This document shows, piece by piece, positions 43,605 to 53,129 of a DNA stretch of 64,000 bases. The notes beneath the pieces are model-generated. The model saw nothing but the letters and a program-made list of their open reading frames with translations, was not told the DNA's origin and did not search any database. A program made the position numbers and the translations under genes. How positions within the stretch are numbered: the stretch's first letter is position 1; each line of letters opens with the position of its first letter. The DNA lies in NCBI RefSeq assembly GCF_002836775.1, contig NZ_PJAQ01000028.1, positions 1-64,000 on the forward strand, given 5' to 3'. The DNA is from Colwellia sp. 12G3 (GTDB taxonomy: Bacteria; Pseudomonadota; Gammaproteobacteria; Enterobacterales; Alteromonadaceae).

Positions 43605-44813
43605 TTAAGATGGCTTTAGTTCTTCACCCGCACGTGTGACAGCTAAAACACTAACGACAAGATAATCAATATCTTGCTCAGGAATTGATGCAAGATTAAT
43701 TCGCCCGTTGTTCAAGCCATATACCGCATATTCAGCTCTCAAACTTTCCATTTGCTCTGCTGTTGCGGGCAACATGGCAAACATGCCCTCTTGAGATAAA
43801 ATATAGTCAAAATAATTATCGCCTGAGTGTTGGCGAAATGCCGCGCAAAGCTTTGCTCTTATATCTTTAATTTTGACATTTATTTGTGCCAGTTCATCTG
43901 ACCACATTTTTTTCAATGTAGGCGTTTTCAAAATAGTTTTTACAATTTCAGCGCCATTAGAGGGTGGTACCCAATAAGTGGTTTTACTCATAATGGCGAG
44001 TTGAGATTGTGCTTTGTTGGCTTCTTCTTGTGTTGGACTTAGAATATAAGCAGCGCCGACTCTATCACTGTATACACCGAAGTTTTTCGAACAACTCACG
44101 CAAAGCGCTAAGCGTTCAACCGACTTAGCCATAGTAAGTAAACCCGCAGCATCTTCAGTTAATCCGTCGGCAAAGCCTTGATAAGCAGTGTCGATTAATG
44201 GCAAGAAGTTAGTAGCTTTTGATAGCTGAGCAATTTGCTGCCAGTGTTGTGCGGTTAAACGTAATCCTGATGGGTTATGACACGAGCCGTGAAGTAGCAC
44301 CACGTCATTTTCGCCTAGTTGTTCTAGTGTATTGAACATGCCATGCTCATCAAGCGTCATGGTTTTATGGTCAATAAAAGGATATTCCTCATAAGCCAAA
44401 CCTGCGGCAATAATGGTTGGAATATGATTAGCATACGTTGGGTCACTGACCCAAATTTTGGCATCCGGGTTTGCTAGTTTAATTAAGTCTAATATGGCGC
44501 GTAAGCCGCCACTGCCCCCTGCCGTTTGAACACCGCTGATATAACCATTAACCGTTTGGTTTGCAAACACCAACTCTTGTAGTAATTGAACATACTCAAG
44601 ATCGCCTTTTGAGCCAACATAACTTTTATTTCGTCCTGCATTGGCGAGTAGTTGGTCAGCTTCCTTCACCGCCTTCATTAACAAGGTGTTGTCATTGCTA
44701 TCTTTATAAACACCTACGGTTAAATCAACTTTAAAAGCTCTTTCATCGTTAGATGAGCGTGCCATCAAGTCTATAATTTCATCAGAAGCTGGGGCAGGAA
44801 TATTGGTAAACAT
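43605..44813 (-). CDS. Class I aromatic/aspartate aminotransferase
   Basis: The 402-residue PLP enzyme is of the AspC/TyrB type: L-T-V-G-V-Y near the N-terminus, Q-T-A-G-G-S-G-G at ~105, H-N-P-S-G, the Y-x-x-F-A-D-G loop, the Schiff-base lysine K243 in S-C-S-K-N-F-G, and the C-terminal arginine region G-R-I-N-L-A. It transfers amino groups between an aromatic amino acid or aspartate and 2-oxoglutarate. The usual bulky motifs do not settle which. It is a single gene with a terminator of the upstream helicase gene on its 5' side. Confidence 0.9.
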   Translation of the reverse strand: MFTNIPAPASDEIIDLMARSSNDERAFKVDLTVGVYKDSNDNTLLMKAVKEADQLLANAGRNKSYVGSKGDLEYVQLLQELVFANQTVNGYISGVQTAGGSGGLRAILDLIKLANPDAKIWVSDPTYANHIPTIIAAGLAYEEYPFIDHKTMTLDEHGMFNTLEQLGENDVVLLHGSCHNPSGLRLTAQHWQQIAQLSKATNFLPLIDTAYQGFADGLTEDAAGLLTMAKSVERLALCVSCSKNFGVYSDRVGAAYILSPTQEEANKAQSQLAIMSKTTYWVPPSNGAEIVKTILKTPTLKKMWSDELAQINVKIKDIRAKLCAAFRQHSGDNYFDYILSQEGMFAMLPATAEQMESLRAEYAVYGLNNGRINLASIPEQDIDYLVVSVLAVTRAGEELKPS

Positions 44814-44993
44814 GGGCGCTCTATAACGTTAATTAGATAAAAAACAACGTAATTTAATACATTTAAATCAAGATTCTACTATATCATCTACTCTGATTTT
44901 TGGGAGGATTATAATGCAAATAGCATTCGAGACATTATACGATACGAGTAATGGATAAACTCAAGGCATAAAATAAAAAATCACCAAACGCAA

Positions 44994-45022
44994 AAAGGCC
45001 GATACATTACATACCGGCCTTT
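44994..45022 (-). terminator. Terminator of the DEAD-box helicase gene
   Basis: On the minus strand AAAGGCCG pairs with CGGCCTTT and is followed by TTGCG. It lies ~100 bp beyond the helicase stop. Confidence 0.8.
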
Positions 45023-45125
45023 AAATTTAGTTAAATCTTATTGATGTATCATTGATGTATTATGGGCACTGTACTTTGCTACCTTCTCAATTCACACAGG
45101 TAAAAGCTACATGAAAGCCTACAAC

Positions 45126-46448
45126 TTATTCTGGCTTAGAATATCCTGACCAAATATCGGCATTGACTGCCGCTTTCTTTTTGCGTTTTTTCTTACCTGT
45201 ACCTTCTGGCGCTGCCATAGGTTTTTCTATCGCTAAAATTGAGTCTTCAGTAATTTCATCAACTTCAAAACCTTCAATTTGTTCACGATCAAGACGAATT
45301 TTGTTCTTCTTTTCTATTACGCTAAAGTGATGATAATCTTCATGATCAATTAGTGATAAGGCTAAACCTACTTCGCCAGCACGGCCACTTCGACCAATAC
45401 GGTGCATGTAATCTGAAGGGCTTCTTGGTAAGTTAAAATTAATGACCACTGGCAGCTTTTCGATATCTAGACCACGGGCAGCAATATCAGTAGCAATTAA
45501 CACGTCAATATCCCCTGCTTTAAAGCCATCAAGCACGCGACTACGTTCACTTTGACCTTTGTCGCCATGAAACACTTCGGCAGTGATACCACGTTTAGAA
45601 AGCTTTTCAGCTAAGTGCTCGCAATGATGCTTAGCATTGACGAAAATAAGCACTTGTCGCCATTGATGTAACTTTATTAAATGCTCTAACAACGCTGTTT
45701 TTTCACCTTTGTTAACGGTGAAAACACGCTGTACTAAGGTGCTAGCGTCGCTACTTTGTAATTGTATTTCAATAGGGTTGTTAAGTAATTCTTGCGTTAA
45801 CGTTTTGACTTGTTCAGGAAAGGTCGCTGAGAATAATAAGATTTGTTTTTTCGTTGGCATTAACGCCAATAGCGCTGTTATCTCTTCAGTAAAGCCTAGA
45901 CTCAACATACGGTCGGCTTCATCAAGCACTAAGGTTTTAACCTTATCTAGCTTAATCGCATTACTTGAAATTAAATCGAGTAATCGACCCGGTGTTGCCA
46001 CCAAAATATCTGTGCCGCCGCGTAGTGCAAGCATTTGAGTATTGATTGATACACCACCAAAAACGGCAACGGTTTTAATCTCGCCGTTAAAGTGCACCGC
46101 ATAAGATTTAATGCTGTCAGCCACTTGCTTAGCAAGTTCGCGAGTAGGCACTAAAATCAATCCGCTAACAAAATTACCTTTACTACTTTTGCTGCCCGAT
46201 GATATATCAGCGCGCAATTTTTGTAATAGTGGCAGCGCAAAGGTGGCTGTTTTACCTGAGCCAGTATTTGCCCCAGCAATTAAGTCACGTCCCGCTAGTA
46301 CACTTGGGATAGCTTGCGCTTGAATAGGCGTTGGCTGTAGATATTCCAGCTCAGATAATCGAGCTAATAAAGGTGTAATAAGGCCTAACTCGGCAAAGGA
46401 AGCGGTAAAGCTGGTTGAGGGTGTGACTTTAGTTGTGTCAATGCTCAT
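45126..46448 (-). CDS. DEAD-box RNA helicase (RhlE-like)
   Basis: A 440-residue helicase with Q motif P-T-P-I-Q-A-Q-A-I-P, motif I A-N-T-G-S-G-K-T, Ia P-T-R-E-L-A, Ib T-P-G-R, motif II D-E-A-D, motif III S-A-T, and C-terminal core with R-G-L-D-I and H-R-I-G-R-S-G-R-A-G. A lysine-rich tail (K-K-K-R-K-K-K) resembles RhlE/SrmB-like enzymes that bind structured RNA. It probably unwinds RNA in ribosome assembly or cold adaptation. It is monocistronic. All motifs are intact. Confidence 0.92.
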   Translation of the reverse strand: MSIDTTKVTPSTSFTASFAELGLITPLLARLSELEYLQPTPIQAQAIPSVLAGRDLIAGANTGSGKTATFALPLLQKLRADISSGSKSSKGNFVSGLILVPTRELAKQVADSIKSYAVHFNGEIKTVAVFGGVSINTQMLALRGGTDILVATPGRLLDLISSNAIKLDKVKTLVLDEADRMLSLGFTEEITALLALMPTKKQILLFSATFPEQVKTLTQELLNNPIEIQLQSSDASTLVQRVFTVNKGEKTALLEHLIKLHQWRQVLIFVNAKHHCEHLAEKLSKRGITAEVFHGDKGQSERSRVLDGFKAGDIDVLIATDIAARGLDIEKLPVVINFNLPRSPSDYMHRIGRSGRAGEVGLALSLIDHEDYHHFSVIEKKNKIRLDREQIEGFEVDEITEDSILAIEKPMAAPEGTGKKKRKKKAAVNADIWSGYSKPE

Positions 46449-46604
46449 TAAATTAAAGGGCTCAAAGCTAAGGTAATTGCCCCTATTTTAGCGTATTTAT
46501 GCTCTGTAATACTAATTGAATTAAGTAATACTAAAACTTAATGGTTAAATTATTGTAATAATACTTTTATTGTTGAGATATTAAGTTAAACAGTGCTTTA
46601 ACGA

Positions 46605-47399
46605 TTACTCTACAACGTAATCATTATTTAGATATTTTTGCCAAACAGGTGTTAACTTTCCCTGTTCATTCAATGTCATTATTGTTTTTTCAAACAGGCT
46701 AATCACACAAGTTGGCGTATCTTTATGAAAGACAAAGTTTGTGAATGACGTATCATCTAATGAATAAATAGGTATGATTTTGTGATCTTGATGGTCAAAC
46801 TTTTCAAACTGAAAAGAAGCAACATCTTCAGAGTAGGCTATGGCATCAACTCGCTCGTACAGTAACATTTTCAACATACTAAATGCTGATATAGTTTTCA
46901 CTTGCGTTGCTAAAATCCCATGACTATTCAATAAAGATTGTCCAATGTCTCCTCTTACTACTGCTATATCTAGATTATTCAAACTTGTTTTTTCAATAGT
47001 GGTTACATTCTTGAATTTAGAGCTTAAAGCCATGATGGATATTTTTGTAATGAAAGGTAGAGAGACAAGTTTATATTTTTTTGCTCGTTCAGTTGTCGTA
47101 ACCATTGAGAATCCAGCATGGTCAGGATAACGTTCCGTGTTTTTAAGTAGTCTAGCCCAAGGAACTACTGGTATATCATTTACTTTAATATCTATATCAA
47201 GTCGCTCATAAATTAACGCTAAAGTATCTGAAAATATCCCCACTAAATCACCTGAATTGTCTAGATAGTTATAAGGAGGATAATCTTCAGTTTGCCAATG
47301 AAGGTTAGCTAAAAAAGATTTAGCTAACCTTTCATCACAGCTAATAGCGACAGGAGAGAATAAAATTAATAATAACAATGCAGCTAAAAATTTACTCAT
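46605..47399 (-). CDS. Orphan periplasmic solute-binding protein, family 3 type
   Basis: A 264-residue protein with a signal peptide (~1-20) and a family 3 binding fold: W-Q-T-E-D-Y-P-P-Y-N-Y near the mature start, G-I-F-S-D-T-L, V-P-W-A-R-L-L, and W-Q-K-Y-L at the C-terminus. It has no permease or ATPase neighbour. It resembles the orphan at 9914-10690 in layout (P-P-Y, P-W-A-R, H-K-W/W-Q-K), so both may belong to a sensing or amino-acid-scavenging group found in multiple copies in such genomes. The ligand is unknown. Confidence 0.78.
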   Translation of the reverse strand: MSKFLAALLLLILFSPVAISCDERLAKSFLANLHWQTEDYPPYNYLDNSGDLVGIFSDTLALIYERLDIDIKVNDIPVVPWARLLKNTERYPDHAGFSMVTTTERAKKYKLVSLPFITKISIMALSSKFKNVTTIEKTSLNNLDIAVVRGDIGQSLLNSHGILATQVKTISAFSMLKMLLYERVDAIAYSEDVASFQFEKFDHQDHKIIPIYSLDDTSFTNFVFHKDTPTCVISLFEKTIMTLNEQGKLTPVWQKYLNNDYVVE

Positions 47400-47759
47400 A
47401 AACTTACCTTACATAGACGTTGATTGCTCAATATGTAGTCGGGTGAAATTTTACGTTGTTATTATTTTAAGCTTGTACAATCTAGTTTTTGTGGCCTGAA
47501 TGGAAATTAAAAAACAACACGTTATAACTTTGAATATAAGGGTTATCACGCACTAATTCCTATCCATTAAACTTCGGTTTATGCCAAAACCAGTCGAATT
47601 AAACGCTGTGCATATTCACTTGAAATAGATATTTCAAAGCCATCTTTCCAGTATAGACTGTGCGCCCTAATATGCATTCAACACCATCAAAATAAACGTT
47701 GCGCGAGTCCATAAAAATCATACGAAGCGATAGTAGCGACTATTACCTTTCATATGCCA
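47400..47759. other. Intergenic region between the solute-binding protein and a repeat remnant
   Basis: About 360 bp without a supportable gene. I see nothing specific apart from the promoter expected for the gene at 46605-47399. Confidence 0.4.
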
Positions 47760-47795
47760 GCTATCATTCGAGATGCTGGTTTCAGAGTGCTAGAG
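47760..47795. repeat. Remnant of family B repeat
   Basis: About 36 bases (starting GCTATCATTCGAGATGC, then GGTTTCAGAGTGC) match the reverse complement of the right end of the element at 3372-3633 with only a few changes. The other end of the element is missing. It lies just beyond the stop of the GntR gene. Confidence 0.65.
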
Positions 47796-47820
47796 AAATA
47801 TTTATTAAGTAGAGATCCGG

Positions 47821-48534
47821 TTATTTACTCTCTAACACCGCAATTTGGTTATTCACTATAGCCAAGGTTTCTTTTTGAGTGATCAAGGCAGCATCAAAGG
47901 CGGCTTGAGGTTCTTTATTTTTGATATGCTCAAAAATATCAACATGGGCCTGATACTCTTCAACGGTTACCGCAACCAGTCGATTAGTAAAACGTATGTT
48001 GATTTTAAGTGCTGTCTCAATAAAATTATTTAACTGGATAAAGAAGGGATTATTACTCGCACAGAGCACACTTTGATGAAAATCAATATCCGCTTCATGG
48101 GTATCGTCTTGACCATTGGTCGCATTTTTCATTCTAACTAATGCATGTTCAATGTTTTCTATATCACTCTCTTGGGCAAATTGTGCTGCTAACGATGCCG
48201 CTTCTGGTTCAATCGCTAAGCGAAGTTGTAAAAAATGTCTTAATAGATATAAGTCTGGCTTGCCTAGCAAAATCCAGTTAAGCACATCAACATCAAATAA
48301 ATTCCAATATTTTGAATCAACGACTTTAATACCTTGTCTTGGTCGAGAGCTAATCAAACCTTTTGCCGTTAACATTTTAACCGCTTCTCTGGTTGCCGTT
48401 CGGCTAATGTTAAACTGAGTGCATAAGTCAGCCTCAGAAGGGAGGCTATCACCAACTTTATAAGTTCCTTCCATGATTTTTTTGCCCAACTCATGTACTA
48501 CCTGATGGGCCAAATTACGGTGCGATGGTTCCAT
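47821..48534 (-). CDS. GntR/FadR-family transcriptional regulator
   Basis: The 237-residue regulator has a winged helix at ~10-75 (G-D-S-L-P-S-E-A-D-L, then S-R-T-A-T-R-E-A-V-K-M-L) and an all-helical FCD ligand domain (~95-225) with metal-binding-type D-x-x-F-H (A-D-I-D-F-H) and conserved R-L-A-I-E-P-E-A-A. FCD regulators usually respond to sugar acids or other carboxylates and control a neighbouring catabolic operon. None is adjacent here, so the target is unknown. It resembles the DgoR/UxuR group. Confidence 0.87.
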   Translation of the reverse strand: MEPSHRNLAHQVVHELGKKIMEGTYKVGDSLPSEADLCTQFNISRTATREAVKMLTAKGLISSRPRQGIKVVDSKYWNLFDVDVLNWILLGKPDLYLLRHFLQLRLAIEPEAASLAAQFAQESDIENIEHALVRMKNATNGQDDTHEADIDFHQSVLCASNNPFFIQLNNFIETALKINIRFTNRLVAVTVEEYQAHVDIFEHIKNKEPQAAFDAALITQKETLAIVNNQIAVLESK

Positions 48535-48932
48535 GTGACTGTTTTACCCTGTTTTTAACACTAATGGCCGATTATAAGCCATTTACAATTGTATGACAAA
48601 TCATAGTAATGAAACATAACCCTATCCATAATGACTGAGTTATCAATCAGAAAAGAGATTGACCACCGAATAATTACTAATATGCAAGAGGTTTACCTTG
48701 ATGCCATGTCCGCCATATATTTTCCCCTTGATAGGTTAATTAGAAGCACCCTCATTGTAATGTATGAAGTAAGGATATCTCTATGCATTACTCCTCTTTT
48801 TAGAATGCAAAAATGATTACCCCATATTATTTAATCAATTATTTTGATTGATCTAATGAATTTATAACGTTTGCTTATTTATTGTCGATCCATAAAATAC
48901 GCCATATATTAACACTCTGTTGAAACAGTAAA
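48535..48932. other. Intergenic region with no supported gene
   Basis: About 400 bp. A plus-strand frame at 48631-48816 is open but lacks a start site and looks like random sequence. The left part must hold the GntR promoter. Confidence 0.4.
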
Positions 48933-49064
48933 ATGAAAAAATCATACGGAAGTAAGGTAGATGTATTTGTTGTTATATTTTTATTAATAAGTATATTACT
49001 TGCTAATTTAGCATTAGCTGGTAATGAATTACCCGCAATAAGAGTTGAGTTTTCAAACAAATAA
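48933..49064 (+). CDS. Tiny secreted peptide or gene fragment (43 aa)
   Basis: The frame begins MKKSYGSKVDVFVVIFLL and has a clear hydrophobic signal-peptide core with A-L-A-G as a cleavage-like site. It ends after only ~14 mature residues (N-E-L-P-A-I-R-V-E-F-S-N-K). A hairpin follows immediately at the stop codon. It could be a real small exported peptide or the surviving start of a lost exported protein. It has no strong ribosome binding site. Confidence 0.4.
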   Translation: MKKSYGSKVDVFVVIFLLISILLANLALAGNELPAIRVEFSNK

Positions 49065-49095
49065 GAGAATGAATTTATAATAATAAATAATTCTC
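49065..49095 (+). terminator. Hairpin after the tiny exported frame
   Basis: GAGAAT-AATTTA pairs with TAAAT-ATTCTC across a short AT-rich loop, directly after the stop codon at 49064. It is followed by CTTAAATT, so the T-run is weak. Confidence 0.4.
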
Positions 49096-49305
49096 CTTAA
49101 ATTACTAAAATCTAAAGACAAAACAGGAAGTTTTTTGATATTATTGTCGAATAAATTGGCTTGATTGATTCAAAAATAAACAGAATTAAATGCTGGTTTT
49201 AATAACGTTTTATTAGGTTTGGGTCTGTAGATACACCTCAAACTTAAAAATTCAATTACAAAAATATCACCTTTTTATTAAACAGACTAAGTAGTTGACA
49301 TATTA

Positions 49306-50178
49306 ATGATAGATTCACTCAATACAACCTTCAATTTAACTCAGGTAACTGAGTGGTTTTTTAATAATAAACTGATGATAACCACCCTAGTTATTGCGTT
49401 TGTTTTTATCACTAAACATTTAATTGTTAGATTAATAAAAAAAAAATCTAAACAAGATAAAAGACCCAAAATCAATATGGTAAATAATATATTTACCCTA
49501 TTAATGATTATTGCCATCTTTAATATTTGGTCTGAAGAGATTCAAAAGTTTGCTTTTTCAATTGCCGCCTTTATCGTAGCAATTGTCTTAGCCACACGAG
49601 AATTCATTCAATGTTTTATAGGATTCGTTTACATTTTATCAAGTCGCCCCTTTCGAATTGGTGATTGGGTTCAAGTAGGTAATTATTATGGCGAAGTTCA
49701 TTCTACTGATTGGGCAAAACTAACGCTGTTAGAAGTAGATAAAGATGATTATCAATATACGGGGAAAACACTGTATGTACCTAACAGCCAGCTAATTACT
49801 TCGGTCATAAAAAATCTAAACTTTTTGAAACGATACGCGATGCATCATTTCACTATTGTGCGTGACTGTAGCGTAAACCCCTTTGATTTTATAGATGAAC
49901 TGCAACTCAAAGCACATGAATATTGTGATGATTTTAGAGACGTTGCCATTCGTTATAATCAACTAATAGAGAATAGATTAGAGATAAACATTGCCGGCCC
50001 AGAGCCACATATTCAAGTAGCCACCTCCGAGATTGGCGACACGCAAGTGATCTTTACTATTTTTTGCCCTACAGAAAAAGCCTTGAGAATAGAGCAACAA
50101 CTGACCTCTGATTTTATGACGTTATGGTTTGAGCATAAGGCTATTAAGTCAAATAGAGAAAAACGTATCAAAGGTTAG
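49306..50178 (+). CDS. MscS-family mechanosensitive channel
   Basis: The 290-residue protein has three or more transmembrane segments (~18-40, ~60-80, ~83-115). It then has the MscS beta-domain start R-P-F-R-I-G-D-W-V-Q-V-G and the P-N-S-Q-L motif (~165), with a cytoplasmic alpha/beta C-domain to 290. The pore helix has A-A-F-I-V-A-I-V-L-A-T-R-E-F. It opens under hypo-osmotic stress to release small solutes. It lies 84 bp upstream of proB on the same strand, probably co-transcribed. The family is otherwise represented at 52227 and by a remnant at 56647. Confidence 0.87.
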   Translation: MIDSLNTTFNLTQVTEWFFNNKLMITTLVIAFVFITKHLIVRLIKKKSKQDKRPKINMVNNIFTLLMIIAIFNIWSEEIQKFAFSIAAFIVAIVLATREFIQCFIGFVYILSSRPFRIGDWVQVGNYYGEVHSTDWAKLTLLEVDKDDYQYTGKTLYVPNSQLITSVIKNLNFLKRYAMHHFTIVRDCSVNPFDFIDELQLKAHEYCDDFRDVAIRYNQLIENRLEINIAGPEPHIQVATSEIGDTQVIFTIFCPTEKALRIEQQLTSDFMTLWFEHKAIKSNREKRIKG

Positions 50179-50262
50179 ATTTACTTCTAACATAAAAATA
50201 TTAATTTATAGAAAAACAGCCTTGCTTTGGCTATTTCTGTTTACGGTAAGCGTAGGAAAAAT

Positions 50263-51360
50263 ATGAATTTTAATCGTGTGGTAATCAAAGTTGGTAGTGC
50301 CTTAGTTTCGCCAGATAAAAAAGGCTGTAGTGGTAAGTATATTCAGGCTATCGCAAGCTTTATTACTAAATGCCATCAAAAAAATAAAGAAGTTATTTTA
50401 GTGTCATCGGGTAGCGTGTCCGCTGGACGCCATTTAATTCAGCATGGTTCGCCAATTCCTTCTATTCCAACCAAGCAAGCAATGGCTGCTGTTGGTCAAA
50501 TGAAAATGATGGCTAATTGGCAACGTTTTTTTGATGTGCCCTGCAGTCAATTGTTAATCACTCATGGTGATTTAAAAGATCGTGAGCGCTATATTAATAT
50601 AAAAAATACGCTGCGTATTTTATTAGCCAACGGCATTATCCCTATTGTTAATGAAAACGACACGGTTGCCACTGAAGAATTAAAAGTGGGTGATAACGAT
50701 AATTTAGCCGCTTTAGTTGCCCTTATTAGTGAAGCCGATTGCTTTCTTATTTTAAGTGATATTGACGGTGTTTATACTAAAGATCCTAGAACAAACGACG
50801 ACGCGGTAATGATCAGAGAAATTTCTGAGATCACCGATGAAATTTATGCCATGGCAGGCACAACCAATAACCCTATTGCCACCGGCGGCATGAAAACCAA
50901 AATTCAAGCCGCTGAAAAAGCCGTTGAAAACGGTATTGAAACGTATATATTGAACGGTAGTAACAGCCAAGTATTTGACAAAATCTTAGCAGGAGAAAAC
51001 CCTGGCACGCACTTTTTGGCAAGTAAAGAAGTAAGTAAGGCTAAAAAACACTGGTTAAAGCACACATTAAAAAGTCATGGGCAACTATACCTTGATAGCG
51101 GGGCCGTTAATGCGGTGAAAAATAAAGGGGCTTCACTTTTACCTTCTGGCATTTTATCGATAAACGGTGAGTTTTTAGCTGGAGAGTCACTTGAACTTAT
51201 TGATGCAAAGACCAAAGTCATCATCGCTAAAGGTATTTGCCAATATAACTATCAAGATTTAGTCAAAATAAAAGGCCAGAACTCTGAAAAAATACAAAGT
51301 ATTTTAGGATTTTGCCCAAGTAAAGTGATTGTGCATCGAGATGACATGGTCGTTTTATAA
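50263..51360 (+). CDS. proB: Glutamate 5-kinase
   Basis: I start at 50263 (MNFNRVVIKVGSALV) after AGGA, giving 365 residues, close to E. coli ProB (367). The amino-acid kinase domain (~1-250) has K-V-G-S-A-L-V, S-S-G-S-V-S-A-G, N-E-N-D-T-V-A, G-D-N-D-N-L-A-A and G-G-M-K-T-K. A C-terminal PUA domain (~275-360) has S-G-A-V-N-A-V-K-N-K-G-A-S-L-L-P-S-G. It makes glutamyl 5-phosphate, the first step to proline. The usual partner proA is absent here. Proximity to MscS and RimK genes suggests an osmotic-stress setting. Confidence 0.92.
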   Translation: MNFNRVVIKVGSALVSPDKKGCSGKYIQAIASFITKCHQKNKEVILVSSGSVSAGRHLIQHGSPIPSIPTKQAMAAVGQMKMMANWQRFFDVPCSQLLITHGDLKDRERYINIKNTLRILLANGIIPIVNENDTVATEELKVGDNDNLAALVALISEADCFLILSDIDGVYTKDPRTNDDAVMIREISEITDEIYAMAGTTNNPIATGGMKTKIQAAEKAVENGIETYILNGSNSQVFDKILAGENPGTHFLASKEVSKAKKHWLKHTLKSHGQLYLDSGAVNAVKNKGASLLPSGILSINGEFLAGESLELIDAKTKVIIAKGICQYNYQDLVKIKGQNSEKIQSILGFCPSKVIVHRDDMVVL

Positions 51361-51403
51361 AGCGATGATATGCGCCTAAAGCGTCTAAATTAACTTAGTT
51401 AGC

Positions 51404-52204
51404 TTAGTTAGTAAGAAGGTCTGTCGTCACCTTATTATTTTCTATCGATATCAAGGTGCTTCTTTCAACTTTTATCCAGTGTGCCTTAATGTCTGAAAGC
51501 GGCTCCGACGACACAATAACGCTATTTTCACTCTGACTATAAAATAGAGAAGCGGGCCTAATATCTGCATTTGATGAATAACGAGTAAACAAACTGTGCT
51601 TTCTATTCGTTAACGCAAAGTTTATAAAAGCATTGGTTTCGGCATTGACCTGTTTTCTATAATCATTAATTTTCGATATTGTTGTTTTCATTGCTTGTTT
51701 TAATTTTTCCAATGAGGCTTCTTCATCAAAATTGATTTCATCTAGAAATATTGCAAAAGCACATTCTGAATCGGTATTTCCTTTAATAAAATCAAAGGCC
51801 TTATTTGATAAATCATTTAAGATTAAACGCCTAAACAAGTCAAATTGATCAAGCCTGCCATTATGCATCCATAAGTAACGGCCATATTGAAATGGATGGC
51901 AATTACTTTGGGAAACCGGCATACCAACTGAAGCATCTCTTACATGAGCAAAGAAGTGATGCGTGGGAATTTTACTCGCTATCTGTCCTAAATTTCGATT
52001 ACTCCATGCTGGCTCAACACTAACGAAAGTGCCTGGAATAGGGTCATCATGCTGCGGATACCAACCGATGCCAAAGCCATCCCCGTTGAGGGGATTAACA
52101 CGCATTTTTGCTTTTTTACTCTGCTGTACTAATGAGTTACTCGCATTAAAAATTAAAGTATTCATAAAAATACTTTCACCTGAGTAAGCGATGAATCTAC
52201 ACAT
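51404..52204 (-). CDS. Class II glutamine amidotransferase (YafJ-like)
   Basis: A 266-residue N-terminal-nucleophile hydrolase. Cys2 follows the initiator methionine (M-C-R-F-I-A-Y-S-G), and family motifs G-D-G-F-G-I-G-W-Y, F-A-H-V-R-D-A, N-C-H-P-F and W-M-H-N-G are present, with N-T-D-S-E-C further on. This is the YafJ/DUG3/EgtC-type stand-alone glutaminase. It could release ammonia or act on gamma-glutamyl compounds. It is just downstream of the RimK/MscS run on the minus strand, where gamma-glutamyl chemistry is a common theme; that link is inference. Confidence 0.87.
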   Translation of the reverse strand: MCRFIAYSGESIFMNTLIFNASNSLVQQSKKAKMRVNPLNGDGFGIGWYPQHDDPIPGTFVSVEPAWSNRNLGQIASKIPTHHFFAHVRDASVGMPVSQSNCHPFQYGRYLWMHNGRLDQFDLFRRLILNDLSNKAFDFIKGNTDSECAFAIFLDEINFDEEASLEKLKQAMKTTISKINDYRKQVNAETNAFINFALTNRKHSLFTRYSSNADIRPASLFYSQSENSVIVSSEPLSDIKAHWIKVERSTLISIENNKVTTDLLTN

Positions 52205-52226
52205 AATAATTAAACCGTATTGTTGC

Positions 52227-53102
52227 TTAGCTTTCTTGTTTAGCGTTATTAATGAGCGTTATTGAACCATCCAAATGTACATCTCTTTGTGGGAAGGCAA
52301 TAACAATATTATTCTCTTCAAATAACTCATCTAATCTAAAACGGATATTACTTCTCGTTATGCGTAAACCACCCTCAACACTTGAGTGTATCCAATAGGT
52401 TGTCTCGAACATTAATGAGTTATCGCCAAAATCTTCAAACGTAACCAGTGGTTTCGGTTCCTTCAAAACAGCACTTTCTTCTTCTGTCGCTTGCAAAATA
52501 AGGGCTGCTACTTTTTTTGCTGGTGAACCATAAGCCACACCAACTTTAACGGATGTTCTCACTAATCTATCGACCAAGGTCCAATTAACAACTGTATTTT
52601 CAAGTAATTTACTATTAGGTATCAGTAAATGAACGCCATCAACTCTTCTTATTCTGGTCGAACGAGTATTGATTTCTTCTACAATACCTTTGGCTTCTTC
52701 AACTTCCAAAAAGTCACCTATTCGAATGGGTCTTTCCCACATCAAAATCCAGCCACTAATGAAGTTATTGATAATATTTTGCGCGCCAAAGCCAAAACCA
52801 ATTGCAATAGCACCCGATAAAAACGCAAACGCAGTAATAGGGACGTTAATTAAATCAAGTATTGTTATCGCTATAATCGCAATAGCTATAACGTAAAGAG
52901 CTCGTTGTAACAAGTGGATGATGTTTGGGTCAGTTTTTTTAGTGGTTAAACGGTTAGTTATTAATTTCACCGTCCATTTAGTGACAAAAATACCCACAAT
53001 TAAAAATAGCGGAATCATCAACAAATCAGCTAAAGTAATCGGTTGCTCAGAAATCGTCATGATTTTTGATGATAACAGCGCTTTAACCTGTTCAAAATCC
53101 AT
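52227..53102 (-). CDS. MscS-family mechanosensitive channel (second copy)
   Basis: The 291-residue channel has about three transmembrane segments (~25-45, ~65-85, ~90-120). The last ends in F-G-F-G-A-Q-N-I-I-N-N-F-I-S-G, the glycine/alanine-rich pore helix of MscS. The beta domain follows (R-P-I-R-I-G-D-F-L-E-V, then I-P-N-S-K-L-L-E) and the C-terminal domain ends I-A-F-P-Q-R-D-V-H-L. It is a more canonical MscS than the 49306 copy. It sits between the amidotransferase and the retropepsin-like gene with spacings of ~22 and 27 bases, so an operon with rimK is likely. Confidence 0.9.
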   Translation of the reverse strand: MDFEQVKALLSSKIMTISEQPITLADLLMIPLFLIVGIFVTKWTVKLITNRLTTKKTDPNIIHLLQRALYVIAIAIIAITILDLINVPITAFAFLSGAIAIGFGFGAQNIINNFISGWILMWERPIRIGDFLEVEEAKGIVEEINTRSTRIRRVDGVHLLIPNSKLLENTVVNWTLVDRLVRTSVKVGVAYGSPAKKVAALILQATEEESAVLKEPKPLVTFEDFGDNSLMFETTYWIHSSVEGGLRITRSNIRFRLDELFEENNIVIAFPQRDVHLDGSITLINNAKQES

Positions 53103-53129
53103 AAATAATCCTCATTTATATTTTTATTT

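Noticed and set aside
48631-48816. Plus-strand 61-codon frame in the GntR-MscS gap
   Set aside because: No ribosome site, no recognisable domain, random-looking composition.
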